In this document: positions 1-5,414 of the stretch, in pieces
Numbering within the stretch: position 1 is the first letter of the stretch
How the letters are laid out: every line of letters begins with the position of its first letter
From: Thermoproteota archaeon
Lineage (GTDB): Archaea > Thermoproteota > Thermoprotei > Thermoproteales > Thermocladiaceae
DNA length: 6,734 bases
Assembly: GCA_013153895.1 (NCBI GenBank)
Contig: JAADDN010000161.1
Span: 1 to 6,734 of the forward strand
Direction: 5' to 3'
The notes under the pieces: generated by a model
What the model was told of the DNA's origin: nothing
Databases searched by the model: none
What the model saw: only the letters and a program-made list of their open reading frames with translations
Made by a program: the position numbers and the translations under genes

Positions 1-77
1 TTGGCATATTTATACTGTTCTACATAGTGCTCCTAATCGCAATATTCATAATAGGAAGATTCATACTACACATATAG
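1..77 (+). CDS. C-terminal end of a membrane protein (partial)
   Basis: Reading from base 3 there are 24 sense codons followed by TAG at 75-77. The encoded tail is almost wholly hydrophobic (Ile, Leu, Phe, Val) with a single Gly-Arg near its end, as expected for the last transmembrane helix of an integral membrane protein. The gene begins outside the window, so the family cannot be named. The other two plus-strand frames give either an early stop or a polar His/Asn-rich peptide, which makes this frame the best candidate. A second short membrane protein begins 41 bases downstream and may belong to the same transcript. The call rests only on hydrophobicity and an open frame. Confidence 0.5.
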   Translation, partial: GIFILFYIVLLIAIFIIGRFILHI

Positions 78-118
78 AATAGAAAGTTTGTCTCAACTTT
101 TAAAATCCCTACTTTTAC

Positions 119-220
119 ATGGTTACTAGTCCAGGTACGTTACTATTCCACGTTATACCTGGCATACTGCTACTCTTTGCTATCATCTGCCTAGTATTAG
201 GAATCAGAGAAAGAAAATGA
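119..220 (+). CDS. small single-span membrane protein, 33 residues
   Basis: The frame starts with ATG at 119 and ends with TGA at 218-220. An in-frame stop at 101-103 means no earlier start is possible. The peptide has a short polar N-terminus (Met-Val-Thr-Ser-Pro-Gly), a hydrophobic run over about residues 8-28 with His11 and Pro14, and a charged tail Arg-Glu-Arg-Lys. That is the layout of a one-helix membrane peptide with the basic end facing the cytosol. I do not recognise a family. It lies 41 bp after the upstream membrane protein, so it may be a small subunit or accessory peptide of that system. A TTTTAAAA element at 98-105 is too close (about 18 bases) for a leaderless start at 119, so co-transcription is likelier. 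A chance open frame is possible, though the sharp hydrophobic-then-basic pattern argues against it. Confidence 0.42.
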   Translation: MVTSPGTLLFHVIPGILLLFAIICLVLGIRERK

Positions 221-390
221 TACAACATGAGTATAACCTTTATTGGTCCTGGAATATATGAGGCAGTTTCTATATTAAATTTAATAATCTAGGTACATAG
301 CTTGAGCGCACATATACCTGAAACTTATAACTATATTACTTATGCTTGACTGTTTTAATACTTGACGTAATGTTTTCAATATTTTCAAGT

Positions 391-410
391 ATAAAATACA
401 TGTATTTTAT
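391..410. repeat. perfect 20-bp palindrome
   Basis: The bases ATAAAATACATGTATTTTAT read identically on both strands, with all ten pairs matching around the centre at 400/401 and no spacer. Such symmetry is typical of a site for a dimeric winged-helix regulator. The half-sites also contain TATAAAA-like sequence, so the site could be a TATA element readable in both directions. No gene start lies at a suitable distance on either side, so its target is unclear. Confidence 0.7.
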
Positions 411-511
411 TAGTTTTGGAGGATTTCTGAAACTCTTTACAAATCTGAGCTCTCTAGGGCTGGTCTGTAAAATTAAGCTGATTTGAATAGTTATGAGTCT
501 TGAACTTAAAC

Positions 512-532
512 TAATATTTCCTTCAAATATTA
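512..532. repeat. AT-only inverted repeat
   Basis: TAATATTT and AAATATTA form an 8-bp stem around a 5-base loop CCTTC. The stem contains no G-C pair, so it would be weak at high temperature. It may be an accident of base composition. Confidence 0.4.
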
Positions 533-737
533 TATAGATAAGAAAAATTTAGCGAATTTCCCAATACAGAATAACATTACATTAATATTCATCATTTCGT
601 TAATTATGTCAGAAGAATAATACTCCGAGAAGGCGTATAATTGCTATTTTTATGATCTATCTTTTTGATATTTTCATGCGTCTTGAAGATAACAGTTCTG
701 ATCTATAGCACTGAGAGAGTATTCTGATATCGCTTAG

Positions 738-1133
738 TTACCTGTATGCTAGCTTTTTTGTTATTTCTTCTGCTTTTATGTATGCTGCTAATAGTATTGC
801 GCCTGGTATTAGGTAGCTGAATATGAGTGTTATTATGCTCCATGTTAGTATTCTTGATCTAGCTTTTTCTAGTAGTTCAGGATCTTGACTTTCAACTGCT
901 TCGTCGAAGCTTCTCCCTATGCGGGGTAGAAATACTACAGCTAGTATTGTCGGTATTATTGAAATTGGTGTAAAGAGTATGAATGGTAGGAGAATTATGT
1001 TGATACCGTACCACATTATTGATATACTGCTCAGTTCTATACATATTGTGAGTAGTGAGAATACTAATAATGCAATGAGTATTATCCATGCTGCTTTTAG
1101 GAGTCCTCTAACCGTGTTGTGTTCTGGTAACAT
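738..1133 (-). CDS. three-span integral membrane protein of unknown function, 131 residues
   Basis: I do not recognise the family. The protein has three hydrophobic segments, at about residues 10-33, 42-70 (with Pro50, Pro56 and Pro61) and 96-119. Between the second and third lies an acidic amphipathic stretch (about 72-95, rich in Asp and Glu), and a short charged tail follows the third. This predicts a small polytopic protein of the cell membrane with no soluble domain. The ATG at 1133 has no Shine-Dalgarno sequence, and a weak TATA-like CTTAAC lies about 28 bases upstream, which would allow a leaderless mRNA. The gene lies 55 bp downstream of tRNA-Ala on the same strand with no T-run between, so read-through from the tRNA promoter is possible. 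The coherent membrane topology supports a real gene. Confidence 0.8.
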   Translation of the reverse strand: MLPEHNTVRGLLKAAWIILIALLVFSLLTICIELSSISIMWYGINIILLPFILFTPISIIPTILAVVFLPRIGRSFDEAVESQDPELLEKARSRILTWSIITLIFSYLIPGAILLAAYIKAEEITKKLAYR

Positions 1134-1188
1134 TGTTCGTAATATTAGGTGTTACTGAGTTAAGAAGGGTTACCGGGATCTTTCTTAC

Positions 1189-1265
1189 TGGTGGACCGGC
1201 CGGGATTTGAACCCGGGACCACCCGCTCGCAAGGCGGGCATCCTTCCAGGCTAGACTACCGGCCC
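1189..1265 (-). tRNA. tRNA-Ala, anticodon UGC, with encoded CCA
   Basis: The minus strand folds into a full cloverleaf. The acceptor stem GGGCCGG pairs with CCGGTCC and contains the G3-U70 wobble pair that marks alanine tRNAs. The D-arm is GTCT/GGAT. The anticodon stem CCCGC/GCGGG carries the loop CTTGCGA, which places UGC at bases 1231-1229. The variable loop is five bases, and the T-stem CCGGG/CCCGG carries the loop TTCAAAT. Discriminator A73 is at 1192, and CCA is encoded in the genome (1191-1189). There is no intron in the anticodon loop. The tRNA decodes GCA, and probably GCG, codons. Confidence 0.97.
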
Positions 1266-1294
1266 TGTTACCGTTACTCTGTTCTGCGTTGTGG

Positions 1295-1302
1295 TTTATA
1301 AG
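1295..1302 (-). promoter_or_regulatory. TATA box of tRNA-Ala
   Basis: On the minus strand CTTATAAA lies 30-37 bases before the mature tRNA 5' end. This is right for an archaeal TATA box that places the transcription start a few bases upstream of the tRNA. Confidence 0.7.
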
Positions 1303-1331
1303 TCTTTCTCTTCATAGTTTTGACCTCTAAG

Positions 1332-1341
1332 TTTAAGTTTA
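1332..1341 (+). promoter_or_regulatory. TATA box of the PAC2-family gene
   Basis: TTTAAGTTTA is centred about 31 bases before the ATG at 1368. Transcription starting about 26 bases downstream of it would give an mRNA with almost no leader, consistent with the lack of a Shine-Dalgarno sequence before this ATG. Confidence 0.55.
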
Positions 1342-1367
1342 TTTGATGTCTAGTCGCTATAATAGAT

Positions 1368-2177
1368 ATGCCTCAGATAGAGGTTAAGATAAGGAAGATT
1401 GAGAAGGATCCTAGGAACACTCTAGTCATAGCCTGTCCTGAGCCTAGTCTTGCTTCTGTAGTTACTGTAGAGTACATAATAGATAAGTTGAAGATGGAGG
1501 AGATCGGTGCTATAAAGATCACTGGTGTTCCTCCAATAATTACAGCTGTTGATGGTGCTGCAAAATTGCCATATAGACTCTTCTACAGGAAAGATCTTGG
1601 ACTGATAACGATAAGACAGCACGTTCCTATTCCAATGGAGCTATATGGTCAGTTTATAGAGAAGATCCTTGACTGGGCTGAGGAGAATAACATACGTAGA
1701 GTCATAGCTATAACATCGATACCTGCAATATCTGAGACAGAGACAGATAATGTATATTTTGTAACGGAGGAGTACTATGTTGAGGAGTTCAAGTCTCTAG
1801 GTTTTCAACCTATCAAGGATGCAATAATAGCAGGAGCAGAAGCAATGTTCCTAGACTCAGTATTATCTAGAAGCATTGTAGGAGCCTTAATAATGGCGGA
1901 ATCTAAAGTACTTACAGCAATTAAGAAGCTCGTCGAGTCAGGAAAAGTATCATCTCACAGAGATGTAATGTACATACTTGGACAGACAGTAGGACAGCTA
2001 GGACCTGACGTGACTGCAGCAATAAAACTGATAAGAGCAATATCGAAGCTAGTGAACTTTGAGATTCCACTAGACAATCTTGAAGAACATGCTAGAAGAT
2101 ACTCATCACTAGTTGAGAAGAATCTTGAACTCTGGTTAAGACCTCAGAAGGAGGGAGCATCACCATTAGTATACTAG
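1368..2177 (+). CDS. PAC2-family protein (proteasome assembly chaperone-like)
   Basis: This 269-residue protein matches the PAC2 (DUF75) family by overall pattern. An N-terminal strand region (about 17-62) has an Ala-Ser-Val-Val-Thr-Val-Glu-Tyr helix start and Thr-Gly-Val-Pro-Pro. A central region (78-125) has a Gln-His-Val-Pro-Ile segment and the helix of the 'Leu-Asp-Trp-Ala' type. A strand-turn Ala-Ile-Ile-Ala-Gly (152-156) leads into a long helical part (160-230). In archaea, family members PbaA and PbaB help assemble or cap the 20S proteasome, and others are uncharacterised. The length is usual for the family. The C-terminus ends Pro-Leu-Val-Tyr, close to the proteasome-docking HbYX motif, but the Tyr is last instead of next to last. 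The start is ATG at 1368, with a TATA box at leaderless distance. The gene diverges from tRNA-Ala and shares its stop bases with the convergent radical SAM gene. The family is fairly sure; the proteasome role is inference. Confidence 0.82.
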   Translation: MPQIEVKIRKIEKDPRNTLVIACPEPSLASVVTVEYIIDKLKMEEIGAIKITGVPPIITAVDGAAKLPYRLFYRKDLGLITIRQHVPIPMELYGQFIEKILDWAEENNIRRVIAITSIPAISETETDNVYFVTEEYYVEEFKSLGFQPIKDAIIAGAEAMFLDSVLSRSIVGALIMAESKVLTAIKKLVESGKVSSHRDVMYILGQTVGQLGPDVTAAIKLIRAISKLVNFEIPLDNLEEHARRYSSLVEKNLELWLRPQKEGASPLVY

Positions 2178-3190
2178 AGCGGGCATAGAGGATCTTTTCT
2201 CTCAAAAATACCGTACTTGATGTATGATCTAGCAAAACATCCTCCTCTACATAGGTCAACGAACATACAATGAATACATTCCTCAGGTATTGTTCTACTC
2301 CTTCTATATAGTTCACTATTCTTATAATAATGTAATAGTTCTTCAAAACTCTTATCGATACTCCAACTACAGACCTCAACATTAAGTATATCACATATGA
2401 GTAATCTTCCTCCTGGAGATATATCAATAACGTCCCAACCTCTACATGAGCCAGATATGAGGTTTGGAGAGCTAGTATAAGCTCTTAAGCAGGGTAGGCA
2501 CCATACTCTAACTTTAATACCATATTCCCTACATTTATCATCAAGTAATGCTAATGCAGTCTTTAGATGAGGAATATCTACGTAAATATTGTTCTCTAGT
2601 GCACGACCACTAGGCATTACAGGTATCACACATATAGCATCTGGCTCATATTTTATCACTGTCTCAACATAGCTTCCAGTCTTATCATAGTTAAGTTTAG
2701 AGATTGCCATACATGTTCCAAAAGGTATACCATTATTCTTAAGTATGTTAAGAAATTTCTCAAGACTGTTCCAAGTATTATTTCTTATCTTATTATGTGT
2801 CTGAGGATCACCATCAACACTTACGTAAAAATATGTATCATATTTTTGAAGTATTTTTATACGATCTTCATTCACTATGACACCGCTCGTGAATACTGTG
2901 ATGTCTATGTCGTAATCTTTCAATTTTCTCACTATATCTTCAAGTTCTTCTAGAAGGAATGGTTCTCCTCCTGTGATACATACGTGATCTATGCCTGCCT
3001 TACCTATCTGTTCTGCTAAGGTGATCTTCTCTATTTTTGAGAGCTCTTTATCGTTTCTATACATATATGCATAACAGTGGGGGCATGTCAAGATGCATCT
3101 TGCAGTGACTAGCCAGACTAGTGAGGTCACAGCTCGTATATGATTTCTAGAGATCATTTTAAGGTTGTCAGCCCACCTCCTTCCCATCAT
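2174..3190 (-). CDS. radical SAM/SPASM-domain enzyme
   Basis: This is a 338-residue, probably cytosolic and oxygen-sensitive iron-sulfur enzyme. The radical SAM motif CxxxCxxC is Cys32, Cys36 and Cys39, binding the [4Fe-4S] cluster that cleaves S-adenosylmethionine; Gly-Gly-Glu-Pro at 74-77 binds its methionine part. The C-terminal SPASM domain is complete: Cys249-x11-Gly-x4-Cys266, then Cys305-x2-Cys308-x5-Cys314-x3-Cys318 and Cys336. These seven cysteines are expected to bind two auxiliary clusters. An extra Cys231-Leu-Pro-Cys234 pair lies before it. Relatives modify peptides (RiPPs), mature sulfatases or process heme precursors; the substrate here cannot be told from sequence. The gene follows the LysE-type exporter by 27 bp on the same strand and probably shares its promoter. 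Met12 (3157) is an alternative start; GGAGGTG lies 16 bases before it. The catalytic class is secure, the substrate unknown. Confidence 0.9.
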   Translation of the reverse strand: MMGRRWADNLKMISRNHIRAVTSLVWLVTARCILTCPHCYAYMYRNDKELSKIEKITLAEQIGKAGIDHVCITGGEPFLLEELEDIVRKLKDYDIDITVFTSGVIVNEDRIKILQKYDTYFYVSVDGDPQTHNKIRNNTWNSLEKFLNILKNNGIPFGTCMAISKLNYDKTGSYVETVIKYEPDAICVIPVMPSGRALENNIYVDIPHLKTALALLDDKCREYGIKVRVWCLPCLRAYTSSPNLISGSCRGWDVIDISPGGRLLICDILNVEVCSWSIDKSFEELLHYYKNSELYRRSRTIPEECIHCMFVDLCRGGCFARSYIKYGIFERKDPLCPL

Positions 3191-3217
3191 CCCGCTCGGT
3201 CATCAGTGGGGAACTCA

Positions 3218-3883
3218 TCATGTTAGGAATAGCTTGACTACTAGTAGGACTCCGAACACTGCTAATATAATAGATAGTGCTTGAAGTATATATCCATACC
3301 TTCTTCCAAGAACTTTCAATCCCTTGCTTGACAGGTATGCCATGAGAGTGAGCCACACGTAGTCTAGCCACACATGTGCTCCCATGACCACTATGAAAGC
3401 CTCTATCAAGCCTAGACTTAGAGCCTTCACAAGTATTATACCTCCAACAGTGATCCACCATATCAGGAACCATGGGTTAAGACCTGTCAATAGTAGACCA
3501 ACTATGATAGGCTTAGCAAGATACTTACCAACACGCTCACCAACTATGTCCTCAACTCTCACATTATTATGACCTTCTTTCACAATTTTTACGCCAGATA
3601 GATATCCTAGATAAGAGAAGTATATTATGAAGAAGCATGCTATTAATGCAAGAACAAGCCTCACAGTAAATATCTCAAATATCGACCTAATACTATTGAA
3701 AAGTAGTAATAGTGAGAACACGTATGGTGCCTCAAACATCATGTGTCCAACAGCAACTTTAAAACCACCTTTAGCACCATGCCAGGAACCTACTATAAGT
3801 GCAGCAAACGTTAATGGACCTGGAGCACATGCTCCAGATACTGAGAGAACTATTATTGTTATCACGAGATTTACCAGTAACAC
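3218..3883 (-). CDS. LysE/RhtB-family amino acid exporter
   Basis: This six-helix membrane protein belongs to the LysE family, which exports amino acids or similar small molecules using the ion gradient. From the chosen GTG start it is 221 residues, close to the usual 200-215. Helix 1 carries the family's Pro-Gly-Pro motif (residues 21-23), helix 2 begins with Gly-His, a hydrophilic loop lies at about 101-124, and helix 4 carries Thr-Gly-Leu-Asn-Pro (133-137). Two more helices follow. A TTG at 3910 would add nine residues, but CTTAAAAATT (3909-3918) sits right before it and cannot serve it. That element is about 31 bases before the GTG at 3883, fitting a leaderless mRNA, and this start puts Pro-Gly at the position seen in RhtB. 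It heads a likely operon with the radical SAM enzyme. The exported substrate is unknown. Confidence 0.85.
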   Translation of the reverse strand: MLLVNLVITIIVLSVSGACAPGPLTFAALIVGSWHGAKGGFKVAVGHMMFEAPYVFSLLLLFNSIRSIFEIFTVRLVLALIACFFIIYFSYLGYLSGVKIVKEGHNNVRVEDIVGERVGKYLAKPIIVGLLLTGLNPWFLIWWITVGGIILVKALSLGLIEAFIVVMGAHVWLDYVWLTLMAYLSSKGLKVLGRRYGYILQALSIILAVFGVLLVVKLFLT

Positions 3884-3908
3884 ATATCGTAGGGAAGATG
3901 CATACCAC

Positions 3909-3918
3909 AATTTTTAAG
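3909..3918 (-). promoter_or_regulatory. TATA box of the LysE-radical SAM operon
   Basis: CTTAAAAATT on the minus strand is centred about 31 bases before the GTG at 3883. It lies in the short gap before the divergent gene starting at 3926, so the two opposing transcription units are packed around the same AT-rich element. Confidence 0.5.
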
Positions 3919-3925
3919 CAATACT

Positions 3926-4408
3926 ATGAGAGGTAGATTAAGAGAACCAGGAGTATACTTGCTCATAATTAACGTAGAAAGCGACTGTGAGATACATACT
4001 AGAGGTAGAAAAATATTTAACATACGTAGAGGAATGTACATATATGTTGGATCAGCATTAAGAGGATTAGAATCTAGAATAAGAAGATACTTAGAGAAGA
4101 AGTTCATGATTAGACAACACTGGCATATAGATTACTTATTATCAAGATGTAGATCAAAGATCATTCATATACTATGTTCTTCATTAACTAATTATGATCT
4201 CAATGTTAGAGCTGAAATCTTATTATCGTTCACGTTATCATCAGTAAGATATTTAAGACCTGTTCATGGTTTTGGAGCTACAGATATAAGACATTTAAGA
4301 TCAAATCTGTACTATATAGATTGTGAAAAATCTTTAGAAGAGATTATAGATGATCTTAAAGAGATCCTAAACACACTGTTCAGAAACGTGATAGAACTAG
4401 AACAATAA
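3926..4408 (+). CDS. DUF123 (GIY-YIG-like, Uri superfamily) protein
   Basis: This 160-residue protein matches stand-alone DUF123 proteins, which share the GIY-YIG nuclease fold and are sometimes fused to endonuclease III. The first strand gives Gly9-Val-Tyr11 and the second Tyr38-Ile-Tyr-Val-Gly-Ser-Ala44, together the GIY-YIG-like signature. Arg51/Arg53/Arg54 follow on the helix, then the family hallmark His65-Trp-His-Ile-Asp-Tyr70. Glu97 could be the metal-binding acid. Near the end Phe116-Gly-Ala-Thr-Asp120 and His123 match the usual Phe-Gly-Ser-Ser-Asp-Cys...His block, but the usual cysteines are absent. The biochemical role of the family is not settled; nucleic-acid cleavage or repair is a reasonable guess. 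ATG at 3926 is kept because a TTG at 3959, although it has GGAG five bases before it, would remove the Gly-x-Tyr strand. It diverges from the LysE gene. Confidence 0.85.
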   Translation: MRGRLREPGVYLLIINVESDCEIHTRGRKIFNIRRGMYIYVGSALRGLESRIRRYLEKKFMIRQHWHIDYLLSRCRSKIIHILCSSLTNYDLNVRAEILLSFTLSSVRYLRPVHGFGATDIRHLRSNLYYIDCEKSLEEIIDDLKEILNTLFRNVIELEQ

Positions 4409-4416
4409 AATTAAAA
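4407..4416 (+). promoter_or_regulatory. TATA box of the sequon-rich surface protein gene
   Basis: AAAATTAAAA is centred about 27 bases before the GTG at 4439, overlapping the stop codon of the preceding gene. The spacing predicts a leaderless mRNA and a promoter separate from the upstream DUF123 gene. Confidence 0.6.
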
Positions 4417-4438
4417 GTCTTAGAATTAGTAGAGTACG

Positions 4439-5395
4439 GTGGTCTCAAAAGGCGTAATCATAGCAATAATAATAGCTGTAGCTGGAGCTGCAACAGCTGC
4501 TGGAGTAGGAATATACTTCATGACTCATCATCACTATAGATATCCTCAACATGTGATAACTGTTGGAAAGACTTCTCAGACTCAGAGACCATCTCAAGCA
4601 GCACCTCAGAAACATGGTACACATGCACCTCCTCAACATGCTGTACCTCAGAGAAGGTTGCTTGGGTATGGTGAGGTTCTAAATATGTTTAACATAGTTC
4701 ACAGAAATGCTACGCAGGACGAGGTCAAGCTATTTAATGAGACCTTGAAGCTTGTTGAGGAGACTAAGAATCTGAAGAAGCTGACCATAGAGATACCGGT
4801 CGTAAGACTCATATTGTCAGGATATGGAACATCTATGAAGTATACTATAAGGAACATGATTATCAGTATTAACAAAGAGAGAAACATGACTTACATAGAG
4901 ATGAGCGTATCAATGTACTCAACAACAGAGAAGATAATGTCCTGTACAGAGCTACTTCACAATAATACTTACAGGACCTGTACTGAGACAATAATGATTG
5001 TTGGAGGTAGAAAGATGATAAGAAAGACATGTAATAATACTCAATCAATGATGTATGAGCTTCATCGTAGGATACGAATAACAGAGCTTGTAAGTAAGAT
5101 ATTGAGGAGTCTCAGAAACTCAAGATATTACTACGCCACCTTTAACTCGACAAGCTACATATGTAAGTGTGGAATAGTTTCCAGCTTAAGTAGCTTAAAT
5201 GGAGTAAGCATCTTACCTACATATACATCTCTAAAGAACTTGACAATATGCCTATGTCTACATCCTGGAGCAACATATCCTGAAATAATGATAATGAGAA
5301 CATATAGTGGAGGTGTAAGTATAGTATTGTTCATGTATGTTTCAAAGATTGAACCATACTTCAACTATACTGCATGTGAAGCAGTTATGAGATAG
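4439..5395 (+). CDS. membrane-anchored, secreted, cysteine- and sequon-rich protein
   Basis: I do not recognise the family. The 318-residue protein begins with a Lys and a strongly hydrophobic segment (about 6-28, Ala/Ile/Gly-rich) that would be an N-terminal membrane anchor or uncleaved signal. A low-complexity linker (about 30-75) follows, rich in His, Gln, Pro and Thr, with four Pro-Gln-(His/Lys/Arg) units and the string Thr-His-His-His. The rest (76-318) should lie outside the cell. It carries eight N-glycosylation sequons (Asn 90, 100, 149, 175, 199, 236, 267, 309) and eight cysteines (169, 181, 198, 242, 244, 271, 273, 313), including two Cys-x-Cys motifs at 242-244 and 271-273; four disulfides are possible. 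The start is GTG at 4439, without a Shine-Dalgarno sequence but with a TATA element at leaderless distance. The gene is 30 bp after DUF123 and convergent with the PLP enzyme. Its role at the cell surface is unknown. Confidence 0.82.
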   Translation: MVSKGVIIAIIIAVAGAATAAGVGIYFMTHHHYRYPQHVITVGKTSQTQRPSQAAPQKHGTHAPPQHAVPQRRLLGYGEVLNMFNIVHRNATQDEVKLFNETLKLVEETKNLKKLTIEIPVVRLILSGYGTSMKYTIRNMIISINKERNMTYIEMSVSMYSTTEKIMSCTELLHNNTYRTCTETIMIVGGRKMIRKTCNNTQSMMYELHRRIRITELVSKILRSLRNSRYYYATFNSTSYICKCGIVSSLSSLNGVSILPTYTSLKNLTICLCLHPGATYPEIMIMRTYSGGVSIVLFMYVSKIEPYFNYTACEAVMR

Positions 5396-5409
5396 TTCTC
5401 ACTAACGTT

Positions 5410-5414
5410 AAAAA
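5410..5414 (-). terminator. possible T-run terminator of the PLP enzyme gene
   Basis: Immediately after the minus-strand TAA comes TTTTT in the 19-bp gap between the two convergent genes. Archaeal transcription often ends on such T-runs, but this one is short, so the call is tentative. Confidence 0.3.

Larger units (their letters stand above)
221..737. other. 517-bp AT-rich gene-poor region
   Basis: No convincing coding frame was found on either strand; the longest candidates are about 20 codons and lack ribosome-binding context. The stretch holds a 14-bp palindrome (273-286), two CTTGAC hexamers 16 bp apart (345 and 361), a perfect 20-bp palindrome (391-410), a GGAGG Shine-Dalgarno-like string with no start codon behind it (418-422) and an AT-only hairpin (512-532). 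It could be a long regulatory region, the remains of a decayed gene, or the site of an unrecognised small RNA. No known RNA family could be recognised by eye. Confidence 0.6.

Noticed and set aside
227..292. 21-codon open frame (ATG at 227, TAG at 290-292) just after the 33-residue peptide gene
   Set aside because: Very short, no ribosome-binding site, and no clear membrane or soluble pattern; chance is the simpler explanation without conservation data.
427..482. Three CTGA strings suggesting D boxes of a C/D RNA on the plus strand
   Set aside because: No RTGATGA C box precedes them, and the spacing (19 and 32 bases) does not fit the archaeal C/D layout.
512..532. AT-only hairpin considered as an intrinsic terminator
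   Set aside because: The stem has no G-C pairs, and no gene ends near it on either strand; it is listed only as an inverted repeat.
560..620. Possible C/D box small RNA on the minus strand, from ATGATGA near 590
   Set aside because: The C-box string is present, but no CTGA D or D' box follows at the right spacing, and there are no terminal inverted repeats.
3168..3473. Long open frame on the minus strand overlapping the end of the exporter gene
   Set aside because: It lies out of frame inside the LysE-family coding sequence, which has clear motifs and membrane segments; the alternative product is low-complexity with no recognisable fold.
3627..3917. Plus-strand open frame antisense to the exporter gene
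   Set aside because: It is fully antisense to a gene with strong family motifs, and its translation looks like a shadow of that gene.
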